Below are positions 50,372-59,266 of a DNA stretch of 64,000 bases, in pieces. The DNA lies in contig CAJTTC010000001.1 in the NCBI GenBank assembly GCA_910579295.1, positions 124,001-188,000 of the forward strand, written 5' to 3'. Position numbers and translations under genes: made by a program. A model generated the notes under the pieces. That model was not told where the DNA came from. It saw only the letters and a program-made list of their open reading frames with translations, and searched no databases. The first letter of the stretch is position 1. Every line of letters starts with the position of its first letter. Origin of the DNA: an uncultured Christensenella sp. (GTDB taxonomy: Bacteria > Bacillota_A > Clostridia > Christensenellales > Borkfalkiaceae).

Positions 50372-51889
50372 ATGGAAAAAAGCAGAAATTATGGAATTTT
50401 AATGCCGATATCAGCACTTCCGTCGAACGAGGGAATAGGCACTCTTGGCGAGTGGGCTTATCGGTTTGTCGATAAGCTGTCGGCGGCTGGGGGAACGGTT
50501 TGGCAGATACTGCCGCTCAACCCCACAAATTACGGCGACAGCCCGTATCAGTCCTGTTCGTCAGACGCGCTGAATTACTATTTTATAGATTTGGATTTGC
50601 TGGTTAAGGACGGGCTGTTAAAGAGGGACGAAATAGACGTTTCCGCGCTCTCCGACGTCCCGCGCAGGGTGAACTACGGCAAACAGTTTAAAGAGAAAAT
50701 ATCGCTGTTAAAGCTTGCTTATTCGCGGTTTAAGGGCGGAAAGGAATTCGACGCATTTATAAAAAAAGGCTTCTATTCCGACTTTGCCGTGTTTATGGCG
50801 CTCAAATGCAAATTCGGGCAGGTATGCTGGACGGAATGGGAAGAGCCCTATCGCATTTACGACGAAAACGTAATCGGGCGTTTCATAAGCGAAAACAGGC
50901 GCGAAGTAGACTTCTGGCAGTTTACTCAATTCATATTTTTAAAGCAATGGAACGCGCTTAAAGAATACGCTCACGGTCACGGCGTGAATATTATGGGCGA
51001 TATTCCGCTCTACGTCGCGTACGACAGCGTGGAGGTATGGAAGTACGGCAATAATCTTTTTCGTATGGATGAGGAGCGCCGCCCCGAGTTTATTGCGGGG
51101 TGTCCGCCCGACGCGTTCACCGAAGACGGTCAGCTATGGGGCAATCCCGTGTACGACTGGGATAAAATCCGCGCCGACGGCTATAAATGGTGGCGCGCGA
51201 GAATCGACGGTTGCTTAGCGCTTGTCGATATCCTGAGAATTGACCACTTCCGCGGCTTCGACAGATACTGGGCTGTTCGGGCGGGCGATAAGACTGCCCG
51301 CGGAGGTTTTTGGTGCGACGGACCTAAGGAAGAGCTGTTTGACGGCTTGCGTTCATACAACATTGTCGCCGAGGATTTAGGCGTGATAGACGACGGCGTA
51401 AGACGGCTTATGAGAAACGTCGGCTATCCCGGAATGAAAGTGTTGCTGTTCGCCTTCGACGGCTCTTACGATAACGAGCACAAGCCCTCGAATTATACCG
51501 AAAACTTCGTATGTTATACGGGCACTCACGACAATATGCCCTTAAAACAGTATATTGACGATTTGTCCGACTCTCAAAGGCAGATTTATTATAACGATAT
51601 AAAAACTCAATGCGATTATCTGGGCGTGGAGGCAAGGCTGTCTTCTTCGGAAGAGGCTTGCAATACGGTAATACGGCTTGCGTTTGCTTCCAAAGCCAAC
51701 ACGGTTATAATTCCTCTCTGGGATTTGTACGCACTTGGCGGCGAGGCGAGAATGAACCTGCCTTCGACCGTGTCCGAAAAGAATTGGAGCTGGCGTTTCG
51801 TTGAAAGCGACTTTACCGACGAGGGCTTCGGGTTTTTGAAGAGCCAAGCCGAAAAGACGGGCAGAATAAAGGCGACGGACAACGCTTGA
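50372..51889 (+). CDS. malQ: 4-alpha-glucanotransferase (amylomaltase)
   Basis: 505 residues, full length for bacterial GH77. MPISALPSNEGIGTLGEWAY opens the barrel; GDIPLYVAYDSVEVW, the nucleophile region DILRIDHFRGFDRYW, acid/base Glu in IVAEDLGVI and the third Asp in GTHDN are all present. The enzyme transfers alpha-1,4-glucan chains among maltodextrins in the cytoplasm. The ribosome site is weak (TTAAAGAT). It is the first gene after the operator-bearing promoter and probably heads the operon with the importer. Confidence 0.95.
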   Translation: MEKSRNYGILMPISALPSNEGIGTLGEWAYRFVDKLSAAGGTVWQILPLNPTNYGDSPYQSCSSDALNYYFIDLDLLVKDGLLKRDEIDVSALSDVPRRVNYGKQFKEKISLLKLAYSRFKGGKEFDAFIKKGFYSDFAVFMALKCKFGQVCWTEWEEPYRIYDENVIGRFISENRREVDFWQFTQFIFLKQWNALKEYAHGHGVNIMGDIPLYVAYDSVEVWKYGNNLFRMDEERRPEFIAGCPPDAFTEDGQLWGNPVYDWDKIRADGYKWWRARIDGCLALVDILRIDHFRGFDRYWAVRAGDKTARGGFWCDGPKEELFDGLRSYNIVAEDLGVIDDGVRRLMRNVGYPGMKVLLFAFDGSYDNEHKPSNYTENFVCYTGTHDNMPLKQYIDDLSDSQRQIYYNDIKTQCDYLGVEARLSSSEEACNTVIRLAFASKANTVIIPLWDLYALGGEARMNLPSTVSEKNWSWRFVESDFTDEGFGFLKSQAEKTGRIKATDNA

Positions 51890-51973
51890 ACTGCGTTTAC
51901 GATAAATAACTTAAAAAAATGAAAAATTTAGCGGGAAACCGCTGATAATAAATTTAAGACGACGGAGGTTAAA

Positions 51974-53236
51974 ATGAAGAAACAAATTATTTCACTTATA
52001 GTCGGCGGTGTTTTAGCTGCTGGCTCGGCTATGGGGCTTGCCGCATGCGGAAAGAAGGACAATACGCTTACGGTATGGGCTCCCAACAATCAGCAGACTC
52101 TTTTACAAGAGCTTATCAACGACTTTAAAACCGAAAATCCCGATTTCGGTCTTGAAATCAAGCTTGGCGTGTGCGGCGAAAACGACGCTTATGCACAGCT
52201 CAGCAAGGACGTTGAGGCAAGCGCGGATGTCTACGGCTTTGCAAACGATCAGCTTATCAACCTCAGAAAGGCAGGCGGCGTTTCGCGTATCCCTGCCGAT
52301 ACGGTTACAAAGCTTAAACAAGAAAACGAAGTGAACGCTGTCGAAGCGGGTATGATCACCGAGGCGGGCACCGATTATTATTACGGCTATCCTTACGCCG
52401 CGGACAACGGCTTCTTTATGTACTATGACAAGAGCGTCGTTTCGGAAACACAGGCTAAGACTCTCGAGGGCGTTCTCGAAGCTTGCAAAGCAGCCGGTAA
52501 ATACTTCCTGTTCAATATGAACGACCAGCCCAGCTGGTATCTCGGCTCGTTCTTCTATGGCGCGGGCGGCGACTACACGGTAGAATATGAAAATTCCGTA
52601 GTAGTTTCGGCAGGCTGCAACTTCGGCGAGAAAGCCGAAGGAAGCGAATACAGCTACGGTCAGATAGCTATAACCGCATTAAACGAGTTGCGCGCAAACA
52701 AAAACTATGTAACGTGTAACGATACGATTATCAACACTTATCTTACGGGTGGTAAATTAGGCGCGTGCGTTTCCGGTACGTGGAATGCTTCGCTTATGCA
52801 GCAGTATCTCGGCGAGAACTACGCCGCTACCAAGCTTCCCACTTATCACAGCTCGCTCACGGACGACGATTATCAGATCGTTCCTTTCCAGGGCTTCAAG
52901 CTTATGGCTGTAAACGGTTATTCCAAGCATCAGGCTGAGGCTCATCAGCTTGCCGCTTACCTTACGAGCGAAAAGGCGCAGACGAAGAGATTTGACGTTC
53001 TCGGTATCGGACCTTCCAATAAAGCCGCTGCGGCAGCCGAATCGGTTAAGAAAAACGTTGCGTTAAACGCACTGCTTTCGCAGGGCAGCTTCTCCAAGGT
53101 TCAGGGTTCGCTTCCCTCGTCATATTGGTCCGCGTTCGACGCGCTTGGCACTGATATCTACGGCGGCGAAGGCAAACTCACGCAGGATAGCCTTGCTACG
53201 AAACTTCAACAGCTCATTGAAGCGCTTGAAGAGTAA
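51974..53236 (+). CDS. Maltodextrin ABC transporter, solute-binding lipoprotein
   Basis: 420 residues of the MalE/family 1 type. Lipobox GLAAC anchors it to the outer face of the membrane, followed by TLTVWAPNNQQTLLQELINDF, the typical MalE opening. YYYGYPYAADNGFFMYYDKS and an LGACVSGTWNASLMQQYLG segment line the binding cleft. GGAGG precedes the ATG. MalF and MalG follow, and a stable hairpin sits between this gene and malF. Neighbouring pullulanase, amylase and MalQ make maltodextrin the expected ligand. Confidence 0.92.
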   Translation: MKKQIISLIVGGVLAAGSAMGLAACGKKDNTLTVWAPNNQQTLLQELINDFKTENPDFGLEIKLGVCGENDAYAQLSKDVEASADVYGFANDQLINLRKAGGVSRIPADTVTKLKQENEVNAVEAGMITEAGTDYYYGYPYAADNGFFMYYDKSVVSETQAKTLEGVLEACKAAGKYFLFNMNDQPSWYLGSFFYGAGGDYTVEYENSVVVSAGCNFGEKAEGSEYSYGQIAITALNELRANKNYVTCNDTIINTYLTGGKLGACVSGTWNASLMQQYLGENYAATKLPTYHSSLTDDDYQIVPFQGFKLMAVNGYSKHQAEAHQLAAYLTSEKAQTKRFDVLGIGPSNKAAAAAESVKKNVALNALLSQGSFSKVQGSLPSSYWSAFDALGTDIYGGEGKLTQDSLATKLQQLIEALEE

Positions 53237-53265
53237 TATAAAATCTGACGTAATTTTATCACATA

Positions 53266-53289
53266 CGGGGCAAAGTAGTCTTTGCCCCG
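53266..53289 (+). other. Intercistronic hairpin between binding-protein and permease genes
   Basis: CGGGGCAAAG pairs perfectly with CTTTGCCCCG around TAGT. There is no T run after it, so it is more likely an mRNA-stabilising or attenuating element that keeps the binding protein in excess over the permeases, as is common in mal-type operons. Confidence 0.65.
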
Positions 53290-53315
53290 CATTGCGGTAA
53301 TTCGGGAGGGAAAAT

Positions 53316-54839
53316 ATGACGCAACAAATTTCCGAACTTGAGTACCTTAAACTGACGGGTTGGCAGAAGTTTAGCTATAAATTCGTTATGTTTTTTAAGG
53401 GACTTCCAAGGGCTTTCTTAAACTTTTTCACCCTTGCAATTCCGTGCTTTTTCAAAAAGATATGGAACGTAATCAAGGGTTGGGGGCTGACGATAGGCGG
53501 CGCGGCAAAACACGGCGACTGGAAAACGAGAACGTCTTTCGTTGTTTTCGGCTTTTCACAGCTTGCCCGCAAACAGTGGCTGAGGGGTATTCTGTATCTC
53601 GTGTTCGAATTGCTCTTTATACTGTATATGGCGCTTTTCGGAGGACAGTATCTGGGACTTTTCGGCTCGCTCGGTAAAGTACAGCGCGGTGAAGTGGAAG
53701 ACCCCGTAACCGGTCTGTGGACATATACGGACGGCGACAACAGCTTGCTTATTCTTTTATACGGAATACTGACGATAGCCTTTATTGTGTGCTTTGTATA
53801 TGCCTGGTATAAGAATATCAAATCGTCTTATATTGCTCAGCAGATCGAAGAGGCGGGGCAGCGTCTTGCAACCGCAAAGCAGGATATGGCTTCGCTTTTA
53901 AACGAACAATATCACAAAACGTTGCTCGGAATACCCCTTGCGGGACTTACGATATTTACCATAATCCCCATAATATTTATGGTATTCCTTGCGTTCACGA
54001 ACTACGATCAGGAGCATCTTCCGCCCACGCAGTTGTTTACCTGGATAGGCTGGGATAATTTCAAGCTTGTTTTCGGCGGCGACGTGTCGGGTGCGGCTTC
54101 GTTCGGATATACGTTTGCGCAAGTCCTGTTGTGGACGGTACTCTGGGCGTTCTTCGCAACTTTCTCAAACTATATTCTGGGAATGGTTGTCGCCATAATA
54201 ATCAACAAAAAGGGCGTTCGCTTTAAAAAGCTCTGGCGTACCATTCTTGTTATGACGATAGCCGTTCCGCAGTTTGTTTCATTGCTATTAATGTCGCAGA
54301 TGTTGGGTACTGAGGGTGCGTTTAACAAGATATTAATGTCGTGGGGTTGGATAGATTCGCCGATACCGTTTTTAACCGACGCTACTCTAGCCAAAGTTTC
54401 GATTATATTGGTCAATATATGGATAGGTATTCCGTACACAATGCTTATGACTACGGGTATACTTATGAATATTCCCGAAGATTTGTACGAGTCGGCAAGG
54501 ATAGACGGCGCAGGACCTGTCAAGGCGTTCTTCAAGATAACTCTGCCGTATATGCTTCACGTAACCGCGCCCTATCTGATAACGCAGTTTATAGGTAATT
54601 TAAATAACTTCAACGTTATTTATCTGTTGACGGGCGGCGCGCCCCTTACGCTGGACTTTGCCGGCAATGCGGGCAGAACCGACCTTCTCATAACCTGGTT
54701 GTATAAATTGGTTATGGATAAACAGTTATACGGTATGGCTTCCGTAATAAGCATTCTTATGTTTATTATCACCGCAGTTGTATCGCTGATAACTTACAAC
54801 AGGTCAAGCTCGGTTAAGAATGAGGAGGATTTCATGTAA
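53316..54839 (+). CDS. malF: Maltodextrin ABC transporter permease MalF-like
   Basis: 507 residues. A long N-terminal region with several extra membrane segments (residues ~30-170) precedes the ABC permease core (~200-500) with the EAA loop EDLYESARIDGAGPVKAFFKI, which contacts the ATPase. The extended N-terminus is typical of MalF compared with other sugar permeases. GGGAGGG precedes the ATG. Its stop codon overlaps the malG start (TAATG). Confidence 0.92.
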   Translation: MTQQISELEYLKLTGWQKFSYKFVMFFKGLPRAFLNFFTLAIPCFFKKIWNVIKGWGLTIGGAAKHGDWKTRTSFVVFGFSQLARKQWLRGILYLVFELLFILYMALFGGQYLGLFGSLGKVQRGEVEDPVTGLWTYTDGDNSLLILLYGILTIAFIVCFVYAWYKNIKSSYIAQQIEEAGQRLATAKQDMASLLNEQYHKTLLGIPLAGLTIFTIIPIIFMVFLAFTNYDQEHLPPTQLFTWIGWDNFKLVFGGDVSGAASFGYTFAQVLLWTVLWAFFATFSNYILGMVVAIIINKKGVRFKKLWRTILVMTIAVPQFVSLLLMSQMLGTEGAFNKILMSWGWIDSPIPFLTDATLAKVSIILVNIWIGIPYTMLMTTGILMNIPEDLYESARIDGAGPVKAFFKITLPYMLHVTAPYLITQFIGNLNNFNVIYLLTGGAPLTLDFAGNAGRTDLLITWLYKLVMDKQLYGMASVISILMFIITAVVSLITYNRSSSVKNEEDFM

Positions 54840-55708
54840 TGGCTAAGAAGCTCCGCAGTAAAAAGGGCGCTGAGCGCGTCCGTCTGGCAATCATATATAT
54901 TGTACTAATACTGATAAGCGTAGTCTGGCTTTTCCCGTTCTTCTATCTCATATTGCAGTCGTTCCGCGGCGAAATGGGTGTTGCGACGGATTACTTTTGG
55001 CCCAAGCAATGGACGTTTGACAACTATATCAAGCTGTTCACCGACCGCTCGGTTTTCAATTTCCCCAAGTGGTACGGCACGACGCTTATCATCTCTGTTT
55101 TCGTAACGGTTATACAGACGACCTTCGTGCTTGTTACAAGCTATGCGCTTTCAAGGCTTCGTTTCAAGCTCAGAAAACCGCTTATGAACTTAATGCTTGT
55201 CTTGGGAATGTTCCCCGGCTTTATGTCTATGACGGCGGTGTATTTCCTCCTGAAACTTATCGGATTAACTCAGAATATGGGACTTGTCGGACTTATACTT
55301 GTATATGTGGCGAGTTCGTGTATGGGTTACTATATCTGTAAAGGCTTCTTCGACACAATCCCAAAATCGCTTGACGAAGCCGCGCTTATCGACGGCGCAA
55401 GCAGACATACCGTATTTATAAAGGTAATTCTTCCGCTTGCAAAGCCCATAATCATATACACGGTTCTTACGGCGTTTTTAGCGCCTTGGGGCGAGTATAT
55501 GTTCGCTTCGCTGATGGCTTTCGGCGACCAAAGCTATTATAACGTAGCGGTAGGACTTAAAGATATGCTTAAAAGAGAAACGGCTTCCGAGTACTTCACG
55601 CGCTTCTGTGCGGCGGCAGTGCTTGTATCCGTTCCCATAACGGCGCTGTTTATGTGGTTACAGAAGTACTACGTAGAGGGCGTTACCGGCGGTTCGGTAA
55701 AGGGGTAA
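54839..55708 (+). CDS. malG: Maltodextrin ABC transporter permease MalG-like
   Basis: 289 residues with six membrane segments and the EAA loop KSLDEAALIDGASRHTVFIKV. The typical MalG C-terminus (QKYYVEGVTGGSVKG) is kept; in MalG this tail reaches into the ATPase dimer. The start overlaps the malF stop by one nucleotide; the alpha-amylase gene begins 3 nt after the stop. Confidence 0.93.
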   Translation: MAKKLRSKKGAERVRLAIIYIVLILISVVWLFPFFYLILQSFRGEMGVATDYFWPKQWTFDNYIKLFTDRSVFNFPKWYGTTLIISVFVTVIQTTFVLVTSYALSRLRFKLRKPLMNLMLVLGMFPGFMSMTAVYFLLKLIGLTQNMGLVGLILVYVASSCMGYYICKGFFDTIPKSLDEAALIDGASRHTVFIKVILPLAKPIIIYTVLTAFLAPWGEYMFASLMAFGDQSYYNVAVGLKDMLKRETASEYFTRFCAAAVLVSVPITALFMWLQKYYVEGVTGGSVKG

Positions 55709-55711
55709 ACT

Positions 55712-57232
55712 ATGAAGAAAAAAATTGTTGCTTTCTTTTGCTTGATATTCGCGTGCATTACGGTTTTCAGCTTCTCGGGGTGCAAAAAATCGCTTAACTT
55801 CCTCGAAGAGAACATAATAGAAGATAATTACGATAACTATTACGAGATTTTCGTGTATTCGTTCTGCGACTCCGACGGCGACAACTACGGCGATTTGAAC
55901 GGCGTCACGTCCAAGTTGGACTATATACGTGATTTGGGCTATACGGGTATCTGGCTTATGCCGATAATGCCCAGTGCGAGCTATCACGGCTATGACGTAA
56001 CCGATTATTACGACGTTAAAGACATATACGGCACAATGGAAGATTACGAAAATCTTCTTTCAGCCGCGCACGAAAGGGGCATAAGCGTGATTATAGACCT
56101 CGTCGTCAATCACACGTCGTCCAATCACATGTGGTTTAAAAACGCTCTCTCGGTTGCGCAGGGTAAGGGCGGCAACCCTCAGTATGCCGATTGGTATACG
56201 TTCACCAAAACCGATCCCAACAATTCGGGCTATAACTCCAACGGCGGAGTGTGGTACGAATCGTGGTTCGACGCGGGTATGCCCGACTTAAATCTTGACA
56301 GTACGGGCGTACGCAACGAAATCGAAAACATAATGAAGTTCTGGCTTGAAAAGGGAACGGACGGCTTCCGTCTTGACGGGTGCAGGTATTATTATAGCGA
56401 TACGAACAAGAGCATAAGCTTCTGTAAATGGGTTAAAGAAACGGCTGAAAAGTATAACGAGGACGTGTATATCGTCGGCGAGAACTGGCAGGGCAGGGCT
56501 TCGATACAGAATTTCTATACAAGCGGCGTAGACAGCTTTTTCTATTTCGACACCCCCGGTAACGTGACGGCTTCGATAAATTCTGCCATAGGCGCGGAAT
56601 ACTGGGTTTCGGTCAAAAACCTTGAAAAGACGGCAGGCGATTATATTCCCGCTCCGTTCCTTTCTAACCACGATAACGGTATGGGCAGAATTGCCGGCAG
56701 AGTAGGCAGGGAAGAGGAAAAGATTAAGTTCGCTTACGGTCTGCTCTCGATGTACAAGGGCAACACGTTCACCTATTACGGCGACGAAATAGGAATGACG
56801 GTTGTAAACAACAACAGCGATCCCGATCTGCGCGTAGGTATTTTATGGGACGATAAAAAGACAGGAATGGGTAAAAATCCTCCCGGTGCAAGCGCAGAAC
56901 AGCAATATCTGTTCGGCAGTGTGGAAGCCCAGCTCAAAGACGCCGATTCCATTCTCAATTATTACAAGCTTTGCAACAACACACGTAATGCGTTCCCCGT
57001 GCTTATGCGCGGAGCTTCCGAGCAGATAACCGTGACGGCTCCCACAGCGGTGGCTTTCAAACGCACGTATAACGGTGAATCGCTTACGGTAGTTATCAAC
57101 CTCGGTACTGAAAGCGTCAGCGTAGACGGAATACAGGGTACGCTTGCACAAAGCATTTGCGTAACGGGCAGTATCAAACAAAGCGGTACAACGCTTAAAA
57201 TGCCCAGATATTCAATAGCAATTTTAACTTAA
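55712..57232 (+). CDS. Surface alpha-amylase (GH13) lipoprotein
   Basis: 506 residues: lipobox FSGC, then the GH13 barrel with YEIFVYSFCDSDGDNYGDLNG, VVNHTSSNH, nucleophile Asp222 in DGFRLDG, acid/base Glu257 in VGENW and the third Asp in SNHDNGMGR. A C-terminal beta domain closes it. The DSDGDNYGDLNG loop resembles the calcium site of GH13 oligo- and amylolytic enzymes. It lies within the transporter operon, so it would release maltodextrins right at the importer. Substrate could be starch or oligomers. Confidence 0.92.
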   Translation: MKKKIVAFFCLIFACITVFSFSGCKKSLNFLEENIIEDNYDNYYEIFVYSFCDSDGDNYGDLNGVTSKLDYIRDLGYTGIWLMPIMPSASYHGYDVTDYYDVKDIYGTMEDYENLLSAAHERGISVIIDLVVNHTSSNHMWFKNALSVAQGKGGNPQYADWYTFTKTDPNNSGYNSNGGVWYESWFDAGMPDLNLDSTGVRNEIENIMKFWLEKGTDGFRLDGCRYYYSDTNKSISFCKWVKETAEKYNEDVYIVGENWQGRASIQNFYTSGVDSFFYFDTPGNVTASINSAIGAEYWVSVKNLEKTAGDYIPAPFLSNHDNGMGRIAGRVGREEEKIKFAYGLLSMYKGNTFTYYGDEIGMTVVNNNSDPDLRVGILWDDKKTGMGKNPPGASAEQQYLFGSVEAQLKDADSILNYYKLCNNTRNAFPVLMRGASEQITVTAPTAVAFKRTYNGESLTVVINLGTESVSVDGIQGTLAQSICVTGSIKQSGTTLKMPRYSIAILT

Positions 57233-57247
57233 AAAAAGGGGAAAATT

Positions 57248-59161
57248 ATGGCAGGATTAAGTCTTAAACATATTTACAAAGTATATCCCAACGGCACAAA
57301 AGCGGTAAACGACTTTAATATGGAAATTAAGGATAAGGAGTTTATCGTATTCGTAGGTCCGTCGGGTTGCGGCAAATCAACCACGCTCAGAATGATAGCG
57401 GGGCTCGAAGATATAAGCGCAGGCGAACTTTCTATAGGCGATTTGGTTGTAAACGACGTTGAGCCCAAAGACCGCGATATAGCAATGGTGTTCCAGAACT
57501 ACGCGCTGTATCCTCATATGACGGTATTCGAAAATATCGCGTTCGGACTCAGATTAAGAAAGCTTCCCAAGGACGAAATCAACAGGCGCGTTACCGAAGC
57601 CGCCGAAATCCTCGGAATTACCGAATATCTCGGCAAAAAACCTAAGGAAATGTCGGGCGGACAGAGACAGCGTGTTTCACTCGGACGTGCTATCGTGCGC
57701 GAACCTAAGGTAATGCTTTTGGACGAACCTCTTTCCAATCTGGACGCAAAACTGCGTACGCAGATGAGAAGCGAAATCGCCAAGCTCCACGCAAAATTAA
57801 ATACGACTTTCATTTACGTCACCCACGACCAGATAGAGGCTATGACGATGGGCACGCGAATTGTCGTTATGAAAAACGGCTTCGTTCAGCAGATTGATAC
57901 GCCGCACAACCTTTACTGCTATCCCGGCAACAAATTCGTCGCAGGGTTTATCGGCACTCCGCAGATGAACTTTTTCGAGGGCACTCTTTTGAAAAAGGGC
58001 GACGAGGTTGAAATTAACTTCGATTATTCCGACGCTAAAATTACCGTGCCTTATTCGACGATGTATAAGACAAAGCCTTCTTATCTCAACGGTAAGGAAA
58101 AGGTTTATATCGGTATACGTGCCGAGGACGTTTCTTTAAATCCCAAAAATCCCGATATGGTAAAGACAAGCACCTCGATTGTTAAGGTAAGAATTTCGCA
58201 TAAGGAAGAGCTCGGCAACCAGACTCTCGTCTACGGCGATATCAATATGGAAGGCGACGGCTACACCGAAAGCTCGACTAGAATAATCATAGAATGTAAG
58301 GGCGGCAGCGATGTAGCTCCCGGCGACATAGTGGACGTCGCACTCAATATTCAAAAAGTGCACCTGTTCGATAAGACTACCGAATTGAGCATTCGTCCGA
58401 GAATACCCGAATACAACTACGTAGACTGCGAAGTCAAGGGCGGGAAGCTCAGTTTCCTCGGCACTACTCTCAATTTACCCGAAGCAATCGAATGTCCCGA
58501 CGGCAAGCACGAGCTTCTTATCCCCACAGACAGTATAACGTTTGGCGGAAACGACGTCGAAGTGCAGGTTGTCGGTTGCGAGGACGTTAACGGCAAAGTC
58601 GTTATATCGTTTGAGTTGTCGGGCAGACGTCTTTTCGCCGTGGCTCCCGAAGAAGTGGCTTGCGGTAAAGCAAAGATTTCTATCGATATGAAGAAGATAT
58701 CTATTATTTCCAACGGCGAAACGCTGGTGGCTCAGATGCCCGAAGTTATGAGTTTTGCAGGAAAGCTTGTTAAAGAGAAGGTGCTTGACGAAGTTGAGGT
58801 AAACGGCAAGACGAAAAAGAAGAAAGTAATAAAATTCTTCCTTGACGTCGAGGGTTGCAGATTACCTTGCTCCGAAGCTGTGGCGCACAAGCTTATAACT
58901 GCAATGGGCGTTAAACACGCTTTTACCGAAGAGCTTACCTATGAATGTACCCCGTACGATTTAAAAATTGCGGACGAGGGCATTGCGGCTGACGTTGTAA
59001 GCGTTGCCGATTACGATGCTGAAATGTTCGCTGTTTGCAAAGTGGGGGAAAATACCGTTTACGTCAAGTGTGACGAAAAAGTTTCAGGCAGCATAAAATT
59101 GTTGCCCGAAGCGGAAAAATTATCAATAATACAAAAGAACAACAATATAAGAATTATTTAA
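57248..59161 (+). CDS. Sugar ABC transporter ATPase (MsmK/UgpC-type) with long C-terminal extension
   Basis: The ATPase part is standard: Walker A GPSGCGKST (37-45), Q-loop FQNYALYPHM, signature MSGGQRQRVSLGRA, Walker B VMLLDEPLSNLDAKLR, H-loop YVTHDQ, then the regulatory TOBE/MalK-type domain to about residue 380 (YIGIRAEDVSL). MsmK/UgpC/MalK proteins normally end near 370, but this one continues to 637. The extra ~255 residues are beta-rich with further Lys/Val-rich segments (NGETLVAQMPEVMSFAGKLV; TKKKKVIKFFLDVEG) and a YEC..YDL part. The role is unknown; it may bind a regulator, as MalK does. It would energise the MalFG importer. Confidence 0.9.
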   Translation: MAGLSLKHIYKVYPNGTKAVNDFNMEIKDKEFIVFVGPSGCGKSTTLRMIAGLEDISAGELSIGDLVVNDVEPKDRDIAMVFQNYALYPHMTVFENIAFGLRLRKLPKDEINRRVTEAAEILGITEYLGKKPKEMSGGQRQRVSLGRAIVREPKVMLLDEPLSNLDAKLRTQMRSEIAKLHAKLNTTFIYVTHDQIEAMTMGTRIVVMKNGFVQQIDTPHNLYCYPGNKFVAGFIGTPQMNFFEGTLLKKGDEVEINFDYSDAKITVPYSTMYKTKPSYLNGKEKVYIGIRAEDVSLNPKNPDMVKTSTSIVKVRISHKEELGNQTLVYGDINMEGDGYTESSTRIIIECKGGSDVAPGDIVDVALNIQKVHLFDKTTELSIRPRIPEYNYVDCEVKGGKLSFLGTTLNLPEAIECPDGKHELLIPTDSITFGGNDVEVQVVGCEDVNGKVVISFELSGRRLFAVAPEEVACGKAKISIDMKKISIISNGETLVAQMPEVMSFAGKLVKEKVLDEVEVNGKTKKKKVIKFFLDVEGCRLPCSEAVAHKLITAMGVKHAFTEELTYECTPYDLKIADEGIAADVVSVADYDAEMFAVCKVGENTVYVKCDEKVSGSIKLLPEAEKLSIIQKNNNIRII

Positions 59162-59187
59162 TGGTTCACTCCCTTATTTTTCTCCAA

Positions 59188-59220
59188 AAAAAGCGGATGA
59201 CTTTTGTCTCCGCTTTTTGT
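59188..59220 (+). terminator. Terminator after the ATPase gene
   Basis: AAAAAGCGGA (59188-59197) pairs with TCCGCTTTTT (59209-59218), with a further GAC/GTC pair in the loop, followed by T residues. It closes the transporter operon. Confidence 0.85.
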
Positions 59221-59266
59221 TGAGGAAATTTGTGGAAATACGTTGATTAATTAAAGGAAAAAAAAT

